From Herminiimonas sp. (lineage in GTDB: Bacteria > Pseudomonadota > Gammaproteobacteria > Burkholderiales > Burkholderiaceae_D): a DNA stretch of 49,683 nucleotides. The notes beneath the pieces are model-generated. The model ran no database searches, was not told the origin of the DNA, and was given only the letters and a program-made list of their open reading frames with translations. Made by a program: the position numbers and the translations under genes. Below are positions 41,247-49,611 of this stretch, one piece after another. The stretch spans positions 1-49,683 of the forward strand of contig JAQGLW010000167.1 of the NCBI GenBank assembly GCA_028292665.1, given 5' to 3'. Every line of letters begins with the position of its first letter. The first letter of the stretch is position 1.

Positions 41247-42682
41247 AGACGGCAATACTGGATATGGATATCGTCGGGCTGGCCGGCCTGATACGTTCGC
41301 GCAAGCTATCGCCGGTCACGCTGGTCGAGGCGCTGCTCGACCGCATTGCGGCGATCGATCCCGAGCTGCAGAGCTTCATTCATGTCAGCGGCACTGCATT
41401 GAAGCAGGCAGGCAAGGCAGAGGAGATGCTCCGGCAAGGAAAGGCGATCGGACCGCTGCATGGCATTCCGATAGCGATCAAGGACAACTACCTGACGCGG
41501 GACATGCCGACCACGGCGGGCACCACCGCGCCGGGATATGACTTTCCGCTGCGCGATGCGTCGGCCGTGAAGCGGCTGCGCGATGCCGGCGCCATTCCGA
41601 TCGGCAAGACCCGCACCCACGAATTCGCATGGGGCAACATCACGCCCCCGACGAAGAATCCGTGGGACTTCGGCCGCATTCCCGGCGGTTCCAGCGGCGG
41701 CTCCGGCGCGGCGGTCGCCGCGCGCCTCTGTCCGGCCGGGCTCGGTTCCGACACCGGCGGCTCGATCCGGATTCCGGCCAGCCTGTGCGGTGTGGTCGGC
41801 CTCAAGCCCACCTTCGGACGCATCAGCCGCGACGGCATCGTTCCGCACAGCTGGTCGCTCGACCATGCGGGACCGCTCACGCGCAGCGTGCGCGATGCGG
41901 CGCTGCTGCTGAATGTCATGGCCGGCTATGACCCGAACGACACCGCATGCCAGGACCGCCCGGTGCCGGATTACCTGGCGCTGCTGGGGCAGCCGATTGC
42001 CGGCATGAAGATCGGCGTCTGCCGCAATCATTTCTTCGGCGCGAACGAGCCGGATGTCGAGAGCGCGGTGGAGCGCGCCATCGGCGAGCTCGCCCGCCTT
42101 GGCGCACAGATCGTCGAGCTCCGCATCGACCACCTTGAATACGGATTGGGGGCAATCTTTGCGATCGAACTCGCTTCGTCGAGCGCGTATCACGACCAGG
42201 CGCTGCAGAGCGGGGCGACGGCAGGCATGACGGATGATGTGCGCACGCTGGTCGAGATAGGCCGCATGGTGTCCGCTTCCGACATGATCAAGGCGGAACA
42301 GCTGCGGGCGGTGCTGATGCAAAACTTTTTCAAGGCGTTCGAAAAAGTCGATGTGATTTTGACGCCGGCTTTGCCATTGACCGCGTGGGAAGCGGGCCAG
42401 ACGGAGATTGACGTGACTTCGCGCAAGGAAAGTCCGCTGGAAGCATCGTGGCGCCTGACTTATCCATTCAACCTGACGGGCATGCCGGCCATTTCGGTGC
42501 CCTGCGGATTCGACCGCCGCGACCTGCCGATCGGCTTGCAGCTCGCCGCGAAGCCGTTTGACGAGGCCACCTTGCTGCGTGTCGCGCATGCATACGAAGC
42601 GATCAACCGCTGGGGCGACCGCATGCCGCCGCTGCGCAAGATCGATCGTGCAGTCCTGCCGGCAGGAGCGGAACATGTCTGA
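41243..42682 (+). CDS. Amidase (amidase-signature family)
   Basis: A 479-residue amidase-signature enzyme with Lys80 (IPIAIKDNY), cis-Ser150 (GGSSGGSGAAVAA) and nucleophile Ser174 in the standard DTGGSIRIPA context, followed by GVVGLKPTFGRISRDG. All catalytic elements are intact. It is cytoplasmic by lack of a signal. Its start overlaps DUF1028 by 4 bases (ATGA) and its end overlaps the nitrilase-family gene by 8 bases. It is the most canonical of the three amidase-signature genes in the window. Confidence 0.94.
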   Translation: MKTAILDMDIVGLAGLIRSRKLSPVTLVEALLDRIAAIDPELQSFIHVSGTALKQAGKAEEMLRQGKAIGPLHGIPIAIKDNYLTRDMPTTAGTTAPGYDFPLRDASAVKRLRDAGAIPIGKTRTHEFAWGNITPPTKNPWDFGRIPGGSSGGSGAAVAARLCPAGLGSDTGGSIRIPASLCGVVGLKPTFGRISRDGIVPHSWSLDHAGPLTRSVRDAALLLNVMAGYDPNDTACQDRPVPDYLALLGQPIAGMKIGVCRNHFFGANEPDVESAVERAIGELARLGAQIVELRIDHLEYGLGAIFAIELASSSAYHDQALQSGATAGMTDDVRTLVEIGRMVSASDMIKAEQLRAVLMQNFFKAFEKVDVILTPALPLTAWEAGQTEIDVTSRKESPLEASWRLTYPFNLTGMPAISVPCGFDRRDLPIGLQLAAKPFDEATLLRVAHAYEAINRWGDRMPPLRKIDRAVLPAGAEHV

Positions 42683-43550
42683 TGCCGTTGCCCAAAGTCC
42701 GCTGACGATCGCTTGCGCGCAGATGCGTCCGGAGATCGGTCTGAAACACGAGAATGTCGAGAAATCGCTGCGCATGATCCGCCGCGCACACAGCCTCGGC
42801 GCGCAACTCGTGGTCCTGCCCGAGTTGTGCAACTCCGGCTACGTGTTTGCATCGCGCAGCGAAGCCTTCGCGCTGGCGGAGACGATGGAAGGCGAAACCG
42901 TGCTTGCGTGGCTGGATATCGCGAAAGAACTGGGCGTTACGCTGGTCGCCGGCTTTGCCGAGCGTGAAGGCGACCGGTTGTACAACTCCGCGGTCCTGGT
43001 CGGACCCGGCGGGATCATCGGCCGCTATCGCAAGCTGCACTTGTGGGGTGAAGAGAGCCTGTTTTTCGAACGCGGCAACTTGCAGGTGCCGGTCTTCGCC
43101 ACGCCGTTCGGACGGATAGCCTGCGCCATCTGCTACGACATGTGGTTTCCGGAAGTGTTCCGGCTCGCCGCGTTGCAGGGGGCGGACATTCTTTGTGTGC
43201 CGACCAACTGGGTGCCGATGAAGAATCAGCCGCGCGAACTGCCGGCAATGGCGAACATCCTGGCGATGGCGGGTGCGCATTCGAACTCGATGTTCGTGGC
43301 GGCGGCCGACCGTGTAGGCGAAGAGCGCGGCCAGCCTTTCCTCGGCTGCAGCATCATTGTCGATTGCCACGGCTGGCCGGTTGCCGGCCCTGCCGGCGCG
43401 GTCGATGAGGAAATTATTGTTGCCCAAGTCAACCTGTCGGATGCGCGAAAGGCGCGCCAGTTGAATGCATATAATCAGCTGTTGCGCGACCGCCGGACCG
43501 ATCTTTACCAGGAAATGCTCGGCACATCGATGCTTCGCGGACCGGGATAA
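42675..43550 (+). CDS. Carbon-nitrogen hydrolase (nitrilase superfamily amidase)
   Basis: A 291-residue nitrilase-superfamily enzyme with the catalytic triad Glu50 (LPELCNSG), Lys120 (YRKLHLWGEE) and Cys153 (CAICYDMWFPE). The context resembles aliphatic amidases, N-carbamoylases and omega-amidases rather than true nitrilases. It would hydrolyse an amide or carbamoyl amino acid in the cytoplasm, and an N-carbamoylase role would complement the hydantoinase genes of the window, though that is inference. It overlaps the amidase gene by 8 bases and precedes the regulator by 5. Confidence 0.92.
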   Translation: MSDAVAQSPLTIACAQMRPEIGLKHENVEKSLRMIRRAHSLGAQLVVLPELCNSGYVFASRSEAFALAETMEGETVLAWLDIAKELGVTLVAGFAEREGDRLYNSAVLVGPGGIIGRYRKLHLWGEESLFFERGNLQVPVFATPFGRIACAICYDMWFPEVFRLAALQGADILCVPTNWVPMKNQPRELPAMANILAMAGAHSNSMFVAAADRVGEERGQPFLGCSIIVDCHGWPVAGPAGAVDEEIIVAQVNLSDARKARQLNAYNQLLRDRRTDLYQEMLGTSMLRGPG

Positions 43551-43555
43551 TCATC

Positions 43556-44164
43556 ATGACAAGAAAGACACACCGGGAACCGGCGCCGGATTCCGCCGCC
43601 GCGCCATCCGGACAGCTCGGCGCACGCGTGCGCCATGCGCGGCTGGTGCATGGCATGACGCTCAAGGAAGTCGCTGTCCTCGCGCAATGTTCGGAAAGCT
43701 CCGTTTCCAAAATCGAGCGCAATCTTGCTGCGCCGTCGCTGGCAATGCTGCACCGCCTTGCGCATGCGCTGAATACCAATATTTCCGAACTGATGGCGGC
43801 GGAATGGCCCGACACCGGACCGGTCCTGAAAGCGGGCGAACGGTTCGTGCATTCCTTCGAGTTCGATGACGCGCGCTGCGTCATTGAACTCGAAGCCATT
43901 TCGTCAACCGTCAAGGGCAGCCTTCTGCAAGCCAACATTCACATCATGCAGCCGGGTGCGAAGAGCGACGGGCAGATCGAGCATGTCGGCGAAGAAGTCG
44001 GCTACATACTGGAGGGATCGGTCACGCTGGCGCTCGGCAACGAGCGCTACGAACTGAACACCGGCGACGCATTTCATTTCTCCAGCCAGACCGCGCATGG
44101 ATACGAAAACCCTGGCACGAGCATCGCAAGGATTCTCTGGGTGAATACGCCGGCGACGTTTTAA
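43556..44164 (+). CDS. XRE-family regulator with C-terminal cupin domain
   Basis: A 202-residue DNA-binding protein. The helix-turn-helix occupies about residues 22-76 (LGARVRHARLVHGMTLKEVA, then CSESSVSKIERNLAAPSLAML) and a cupin fills about 125-195 (GEEVGYILEGSVTLALGNERYELNTGDAFHF). This architecture is used by regulators of amine, amino-acid and polyamine catabolism, where the cupin senses a small molecule. It lies 5 bases behind the nitrilase-family gene, so it is probably a local regulator of the amide operon. It is not the sigma-54 activator, as it lacks an AAA+ domain. Confidence 0.92.
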   Translation: MTRKTHREPAPDSAAAPSGQLGARVRHARLVHGMTLKEVAVLAQCSESSVSKIERNLAAPSLAMLHRLAHALNTNISELMAAEWPDTGPVLKAGERFVHSFEFDDARCVIELEAISSTVKGSLLQANIHIMQPGAKSDGQIEHVGEEVGYILEGSVTLALGNERYELNTGDAFHFSSQTAHGYENPGTSIARILWVNTPATF

Positions 44165-44221
44165 TGGATAGAATACCTGGACAGAAGCAGTCGCATTGAA
44201 GTTGAATCGAGGAAGCACATC

Positions 44222-44353
44222 ATGTCGCATGCATATGTCACCGTTGCACATATCAAGGAATTAGCCGGAATGAATGCCATTACCCCGCCGCGCGATGAAG
44301 ACCGGGCGGAACGGATTTTCCCCGGGTCGATACCCGGCCGGTGCGCGGCATGA
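44222..44353 (+). CDS. Short ORF coupled to an amidase gene
   Basis: A 43-codon ORF beginning MSHAYVTVAHIKELAGMNAI, with AGGAAG well spaced ahead of its ATG. It ends in an ATGA overlap with the amidase ATG at 44350, which has no good ribosome-binding site of its own. That layout fits translational coupling. Small partner subunits (AtzG/DUF4089) are known next to AtzE-type amidases, but I do not see convincing similarity to them, and the ORF is shorter. It may be a partner, a leader peptide or chance. Confidence 0.4.
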   Translation: MSHAYVTVAHIKELAGMNAITPPRDEDRAERIFPGSIPGRCAA

Positions 44354-45636
44354 GCGGGGCGCCATTGAACGAACGCAGTGCGCTGGAACTCGCTCACCTG
44401 CTCCAGCGCCGCGAGCTGAACGCGGAACATTTGCTGCGCTCCTGTCTTGAACGCATCCACCTGCGCGAACCGGAGGTGCAAGCCTGGACCCATCTCGCCG
44501 AAGAAAAGGCCCTGCGGCATGCGCGCGAACTCGATCGCGGCGCGGTGCGCGGCTTGATGCACGGTTTGCCGATTGGCGTCAAAGACCTGTTCGACACGAT
44601 GGATATGCCGACCTGTTACGGATCGCCGATCTACGCGGGTCACAGGCCGGCGGCAGATGCGGCATCGGTCGCCATGTGCATCGGCGCGGGAGCCATCGCC
44701 GTCGGCAAGACAGTGACAACCGAATTCGCCACCTTCAAGCCCGGGAAGACGCGCAACCCGCACCGGCTCACGCATACGCCCGGCGGCTCTTCGAGCGGCT
44801 CGGCGGCGGCGGTGGCGGATGCAATGGTGCCGCTGGCGTTCGGCACACAGACCGCCGCATCGATCATCCGGCCGGCGGCATTCTGCGGCATCGTCGGGTA
44901 CAAGCCGAGCTTCGGCAACGTTGCGCGCGCCGGCGTGAAAAGCCTGTCGGAAACTCTGGACACCGTCGGCTGCTTCGGCCGTACCGTGCAGGATGTCGGC
45001 CTGTTCGCCGCCGCGATGACGGGAGACGATCGCCTGTTGCAAATCGAACGCGCAAGCGCACCGCATTTTGCAGTCTGCCGCACGCACGAATGGCATTACG
45101 CCGGTCAGGACACGCAGCGCGCAATGCAGGATGCCGCCGCCGGCCTGTCATCGGGCGGCGCCAGGGTTTCCGACTTCCCGCTTCCGGAAATTTTCTCGCG
45201 GCTGGTGCAGGCGCAAAGCGAGATCATGGCGTTCGAAGCCGCGAGGTCATTGGCGCATGAGCGGCTCAACCATCTGCCGGCGATCAGCCCGGCGCTGGCC
45301 GGCATACTGAAGGCCGGCATCGAAATCCCGATGGAGCAGCATCAGAACAATCTCAAACTTGCAAATTCCGCACGCATCGCAATCGACGGTTGCTTCGACC
45401 GGTTTGATGCGATCATCGCGCCGAGCACGATTGGCGAAGCGCCGGAAGGATTGGAGCATACCGGCGATCCGGTGTTTTGCAGGATGTGGACGCTGCTTGG
45501 ATTGCCTTGCGTGCATGTGCCGTTCACGACCGGATCGACCGGCTTGCCCGTCGGTCTGCAAGTGATCGGGCGCTACGGCGCGGATGAACAGACCCTGCAG
45601 GCCGCGCACTGGTTGCAGCAGACGATGCGGCGGTAG
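44350..45636 (+). CDS. Amidase (amidase-signature family, AtzE-like)
   Basis: A 428-residue amidase-signature enzyme with Lys78 (LPIGVKDLFD), cis-Ser147 (GGSSSGSAAAVAD) and nucleophile Ser171. The nucleophile motif is GTQTAASIIRPAAFCGIVGYKP instead of the canonical DTGGSIRxP, as in the allophanate/biuret-type and other shorter amidases. It starts at ATG 44350, overlapping the short ORF; a GTG at 44341 is an alternative. It lies behind the XRE-cupin regulator and is probably the last gene of the amide operon. Confidence 0.9.
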   Translation: MSGAPLNERSALELAHLLQRRELNAEHLLRSCLERIHLREPEVQAWTHLAEEKALRHARELDRGAVRGLMHGLPIGVKDLFDTMDMPTCYGSPIYAGHRPAADAASVAMCIGAGAIAVGKTVTTEFATFKPGKTRNPHRLTHTPGGSSSGSAAAVADAMVPLAFGTQTAASIIRPAAFCGIVGYKPSFGNVARAGVKSLSETLDTVGCFGRTVQDVGLFAAAMTGDDRLLQIERASAPHFAVCRTHEWHYAGQDTQRAMQDAAAGLSSGGARVSDFPLPEIFSRLVQAQSEIMAFEAARSLAHERLNHLPAISPALAGILKAGIEIPMEQHQNNLKLANSARIAIDGCFDRFDAIIAPSTIGEAPEGLEHTGDPVFCRMWTLLGLPCVHVPFTTGSTGLPVGLQVIGRYGADEQTLQAAHWLQQTMRR

Positions 45637-45687
45637 CGCTGCATCGGTTCCGCAGCATGGGTGCCCGAAGCGGCCGGGAAGATAGCT

Positions 45688-45693
45688 TATAAT
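45688..45693 (+). promoter_or_regulatory. Candidate -10 element for the formyltransferase-like gene
   Basis: A perfect TATAAT at 45688-45693 lies about 95 bases ahead of the next start codon, in a 150-base gap. I see no clear -35 box at the right distance. Confidence 0.35.
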
Positions 45694-45789
45694 CCGAGCG
45701 CGGCTTCATCATGCCATGTTGATTTTCACTCCGGGATAGTGCAAAAATCCGGGCTTTCTTTTTTAGAGTTCAACTCATAATCCTGATAA

Positions 45790-46398
45790 ATGAATATCTA
45801 TCTGTGCGGACAAAAGTATTTCGGTGCTGAAGTATTCACTGCGCTTGCCGGAGCCGGGCATGAAATAATCGGCGTGTCTTCGCCGGCGGAAAACGGGCAC
45901 GGAGGCGTGGACAGGTTAAGGGCGACAGCAGAGTCCCATGGCGTCAAATGGATGAAATCCGGCCTTCTGGACGAGACCACGATACCAAACCATGTCGATC
46001 TGATCGTCACCGCACACTCGCATGATTTTGTGAGGGAACCCGTACGCGCCAGGACAAGGCACGGAGCAATCGGCTACCATCCCTCCCTGTTGCCGCTGCA
46101 TCGAGGCAAGGACGCGGTAATCTGGACAATCAGCATGGGAGACAAGGTTACCGGCGGGTCGGTCTACTGGCTTTCCGATGTCATGGATGGAGGACCGATC
46201 GCGGCCCAGCAGCATGTTTTTGTCTTGCCGGGCGATACTCCGGAAGAGCTTTGGCGGCGTGATCTATCGCCGCTTGGCGTCAGGCTGCTGACCGAAGTCT
46301 GTTCCGATATCGCAAACGGGAAAATAATCAAGCATCTCCAGAACGAAAGCATCGCAACATCGGAGCCCTCGATAAAGAAGGCTTCTCGCGCTGCGTAG
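45790..46398 (+). CDS. Formyltransferase-fold protein
   Basis: A 202-residue protein with the formyltransferase N-domain only. The active-site region YHPSLLPLHRGKDAVIWTI has the catalytic His97, and Asp133 (MDGGPI) has the correct 36-residue spacing from it. The asparagine normally two residues before the histidine (NxH) is Gly95 here (GYH). A glycine-rich nucleotide/folate-site start is not obvious. Without the Asn it may act on another one-carbon donor, have altered chemistry, or be inactive. It stands alone with a weak ribosome-binding site. Confidence 0.85.
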   Translation: MNIYLCGQKYFGAEVFTALAGAGHEIIGVSSPAENGHGGVDRLRATAESHGVKWMKSGLLDETTIPNHVDLIVTAHSHDFVREPVRARTRHGAIGYHPSLLPLHRGKDAVIWTISMGDKVTGGSVYWLSDVMDGGPIAAQQHVFVLPGDTPEELWRRDLSPLGVRLLTEVCSDIANGKIIKHLQNESIATSEPSIKKASRAA

Positions 46399-46565
46399 TT
46401 CTTCGCTTGTGCGGCTCGCCACACTGCGTTCCTCGCGCCTTGTCCTGCACCCCGAACCACCCCGCATCACCCGCACACGCATACGCAAACCGCTCTAAAG
46501 CAGACATACCCGTGTCATGCTATCTTTGATTCCGGCGCCGGCCTCGGCAGCCGGTCTTTCCTAAC
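46399..46565. repeat. Intergenic tract with a probable dispersed repeat
   Basis: No gene. It contains CAAACCGCTCTAA (46486-46498), whose reverse complement TTAGAGCGGTTTG occurs at 10431-10443, also in an intergenic region. The composition and wording of 46400-46480 look like a genome-wide repeat, but only the 13-base match can be shown within this window. Confidence 0.35.
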
Positions 46566-46583
46566 ATGAACACAGGACAAAAG

Positions 46584-47591
46584 ATGCAATATCGACGTCT
46601 CGGCAACAGCAATCTCAAAGTCTCGGCACTATGCCTGGGAACCATGATGTTCGGCGATCAAACCGATATAGGGGAGGCGGAGCGCATTGTCGGTTCCGCG
46701 CGCGAACACGGCATCAATTTTATCGACACGGCGGATGTCTACAGCAATGGACGCTCCGAAGAAATGGTCGGCAAGCTTCTGGTTGCCGATCGGCATGACT
46801 GGGTGCTGGCCACCAAGCTGGGCAATCCGATGAGCGATCGGCCGAATCAATCGAATTACTCCCGCAACTGGATCATCAGCGAGGTGGAGCACAGTTTGAA
46901 GCGGCTTTCCACCGACTACCTCGATATCCTGTATCTGCATCGCGACTATCACGAAGAAAACCTGGAAGAAGCTGTCCGGAGCCTCGGTGATTTGATCCGT
47001 CACGGGAAAATCCGTGCATTCGGCTTATCCAACTTCCGGGGCTGGCGCATTGCGGAAGTGATCCGCATGTGCGACAAAGCCGGCGTGCCTGCGCCTGTCG
47101 TCTGCCAGCCGTACTACAACCTGCTCAACCGGACGCCCGAGGTTGAAATACTGCCTGCCTGTGCCCACTACGGTCTGGGCGTGGTGCCTTACAGCCCGAT
47201 TGCCCGCGGCGTCCTGACCGGGAAATACCAGCCCGGCCAGCTCCCGCCGGAGAACACGCGGGCAGGGCGGGGCGACAAGCGAATAATGGAGACGGAATTC
47301 CGGGAAGAATCGCTGCAGATCGCACAGCGGCTGAAGGAGCACAGCGAAGCGCGGGGAATCAAGCTGGGGCAGTTTGCCACTGCCTGGGTGCTGGCCAATC
47401 CCAATGTCAGTTCGGTGATTGCCGGGCCGCGCACATCGGCGCAAATGGAAGACTATTATCCGGCGGTGGAGATCAAGATATCCGCGGAGGAGGAAGCGCT
47501 GGTCGACAGCATGGTGCATCCCGGACATGCATCCACACCAGGCTATAACGATCCCAGCTATCCGTTTTTCGGGCGGCGGGCGGCAGAGTAA
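46584..47591 (+). CDS. Aldo/keto reductase
   Basis: A 335-residue (beta/alpha)8 reductase that would use NADPH to reduce carbonyl compounds. The catalytic tetrad is visible as Asp and Tyr in FIDTADVYSNGRSEE, Lys in VLATKLG and His in DILYLHRDYH. The C-terminal NPNVSSVIAGPRTSAQMEDY segment is the cofactor-binding end of the AKR family. AGGA before the ATG at 46584 supports this start; the ATG at 46566 has no ribosome-binding site. It is monocistronic and its substrate is unknown. Confidence 0.94.
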   Translation: MQYRRLGNSNLKVSALCLGTMMFGDQTDIGEAERIVGSAREHGINFIDTADVYSNGRSEEMVGKLLVADRHDWVLATKLGNPMSDRPNQSNYSRNWIISEVEHSLKRLSTDYLDILYLHRDYHEENLEEAVRSLGDLIRHGKIRAFGLSNFRGWRIAEVIRMCDKAGVPAPVVCQPYYNLLNRTPEVEILPACAHYGLGVVPYSPIARGVLTGKYQPGQLPPENTRAGRGDKRIMETEFREESLQIAQRLKEHSEARGIKLGQFATAWVLANPNVSSVIAGPRTSAQMEDYYPAVEIKISAEEEALVDSMVHPGHASTPGYNDPSYPFFGRRAAE

Positions 47592-47901
47592 TGTTCGATG
47601 GCTGAGTGTATGGGAATGCGTCAAGTCATCGGCCAGCTCCGCGCTTTTTTGCAATAGCCGGACTGCCGGCAACCGCCTTGCCGACATTCCCTGCAGTCCA
47701 ACGAAGCTCCGTCCAAAAAGAACCGGCAGCGGATCTGCAGCCCTCGATAAAATTTTTCAGCTCGTCAGATGAGTTTTCGGGCGCATTGGTTGAATGCCTG
47801 CGCTTTATCGTTCCTTTCCGGATTTACGATCCCGAAGGGCCGAGCCTGCATGGAAAAATTCATTTTTAAAAACATCGATTATTATCGCCGGGAGAACGGA
47901 T
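47592..47901. other. Gene-free interval before the adenylate cyclase
   Basis: About 310 bases with no supportable gene and no clear terminator. The cyclase frame is open through the end of this stretch, but family-like sequence begins only at 47902. Confidence 0.4.
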
Positions 47902-49497
47902 TTGCAAAAACAAACGCCACTGAAAATCACGTCCGTGCAGGACCCGCGCAGAGAAAAAATCGCCATCGTGATGCTGGTCATGCTGCTGGCCGGTCTGCCG
48001 ATCGCGGTGTGGCTCGACATGTCGAATCTGACAACCGCCACATTGCAGCGTCAAGCCAATGATTTGAATTCGATGATCACCGGGATTCGCGGTTACTACA
48101 GCAGCAACGTGGTCGGCCGCGTCCTTGCGCACCAGAATGCCGCCACGCAGATCGCGCACAATTATGAAGCGATACCGGGCGCCATTCCGCTGCCGGCGAC
48201 ATTGTCGCTTGAACTGGGCCGCGTGATCAGCGAGAAACAGTCCAATGTCGGTTATCGCTTCATATCCGATTTCCCTTTCCGCAACCGCTCCGCACACGCG
48301 TTCGACGATTTTGAAAAATCCTCGCTGTCGGCGCTGCGCGCAGACCCCAATGCGCAACCGATAATCGCGGCATCGGCATCCGGCCTTACCAGCCGGGTAC
48401 GCGTGATTTCGCCGGTGATCATGAGCGCGTCCTGTGTCAGCTGCCATAACAGTCATCCGAACAGCATCAAGCAGGATTGGAAGGTCGGCGATGTGCGCGG
48501 CATCCAGGAAGTGACGGTCAGTCAGCCGATCGCATTGAACCTGTGGTCTTTCAAGTACAGCCTGGCGTATTTCCTTTTCACGGCTGCGGTTGGGTTCTCT
48601 TTCATTTATATGCAACGGCGGCAAAACGCGACGATCCGCAGCATGAACGATGAGCTGCAAGGGGCCAACGATTTTCTGGCAGCGATTTCGATGAAGATCT
48701 CGCACTATCTATCGCCGCAAATCTATAAAAGCATTTTCAGCGGCGAGATGGATGTGGCGCTGCAAACCAAACGCAAAAAGCTGACCATCTTCTTTTCCGA
48801 TATCAAGGACTTCACCAGGATGAGCGAGAAGCTGCAGCCGGAAGAACTCACTGCGCTGATCAACGAGTATTTCACCGAGATGTCTGCGATTGCGATCAAG
48901 CATGGCGGCACCATCGATAAATTCATCGGCGATGCAATTCTGGTGTTTTTCGGCGACCCGGAATCGAAAGGCGTGGCGGAAGACGCCAAGGCTTGCTTGC
49001 GGATGGCGATCGAGATGCAGCATCGGCTGGCCGAACTCAATGTGCAGTGGCGCAAGCTCGGCGCCGAAGAGCCGTTCCGTGTGCGCATGGGCGTCAATAC
49101 CGGCTTTTGCAATGTCGGCAATTTCGGCAGCGCCGATCGCATGGACTACACCATCCTCGGCGCTGAAGCCAACCTTGCCGCACGCCTGCAATCGATTGCG
49201 AACGCCGGCAGCATCGTGGTCAGCTATGAAACCTATGCGCTGGTGCGCGACATGGTCTCGGCACGCGCCTTGCCGCCCACCTCGATGAAAGGCATCAGCG
49301 GCGAAGTCATACCGTACGCGATTGAAGGATTTATCGATGCCGGCGGCAACACGATGCAGGTGTTTAGCGAACATGGCGCCGGACTGGATCTGTATCTCGA
49401 TCTCGGCCGCGTCGATGCCGGCGAATCGCAGCATCTGCGTTCGGTGTTAAGCCGGGCGATCGAGGCGATCGACAAGCATAAACCGTCCTCTGAATAA
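47902..49497 (+). CDS. Membrane class III adenylate cyclase with DUF3365-type haem sensor
   Basis: A 531-residue protein. One membrane segment lies at about residues 18-36, then a periplasmic domain of DUF3365/Tll0287-like type carrying CVSCH (residues 178-182), a c-type haem-attachment motif, then a second membrane segment (about 214-234), a short coiled-coil and the cyclase domain. Catalytic residues are complete: metal-binding Asp300 and Asp344, the adenine-selecting pair Lys340 and Asp415, and Asn424/Arg428. ATP specificity (cAMP production) is therefore predicted. The TTG at 47902 is chosen as start because GGGAGA sits six bases ahead; no ATG is better placed. Confidence 0.91.
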   Translation: MQKQTPLKITSVQDPRREKIAIVMLVMLLAGLPIAVWLDMSNLTTATLQRQANDLNSMITGIRGYYSSNVVGRVLAHQNAATQIAHNYEAIPGAIPLPATLSLELGRVISEKQSNVGYRFISDFPFRNRSAHAFDDFEKSSLSALRADPNAQPIIAASASGLTSRVRVISPVIMSASCVSCHNSHPNSIKQDWKVGDVRGIQEVTVSQPIALNLWSFKYSLAYFLFTAAVGFSFIYMQRRQNATIRSMNDELQGANDFLAAISMKISHYLSPQIYKSIFSGEMDVALQTKRKKLTIFFSDIKDFTRMSEKLQPEELTALINEYFTEMSAIAIKHGGTIDKFIGDAILVFFGDPESKGVAEDAKACLRMAIEMQHRLAELNVQWRKLGAEEPFRVRMGVNTGFCNVGNFGSADRMDYTILGAEANLAARLQSIANAGSIVVSYETYALVRDMVSARALPPTSMKGISGEVIPYAIEGFIDAGGNTMQVFSEHGAGLDLYLDLGRVDAGESQHLRSVLSRAIEAIDKHKPSSE

Positions 49498-49579
49498 TGG
49501 TTTGCAGTCGAGGACGGGATCAGGGAAATCATCATCGCCTGATTTTCTTGAGTGGCATGCGAGGCCGCCTACTAAAGCA

Positions 49580-49611
49580 AAAAAGCCCGCACTTTACGTA
49601 ACGGGCTTTTT
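49580..49611. terminator. Rho-independent terminator behind the adenylate cyclase
   Basis: AAAAAGCCCG (49580-49589) and CGGGCTTTTT (49602-49611) form a 10-bp stem with a 12-base loop and an A-run/T-run on the two sides, so it can work in both directions. Confidence 0.85.

Noticed and set aside
45720-45765. Terminator-like CCGGG repeats followed by a T-run
   Set aside because: The two CCGGG elements are direct, not inverted, so they do not form a proper stem. The T-run alone is not enough.
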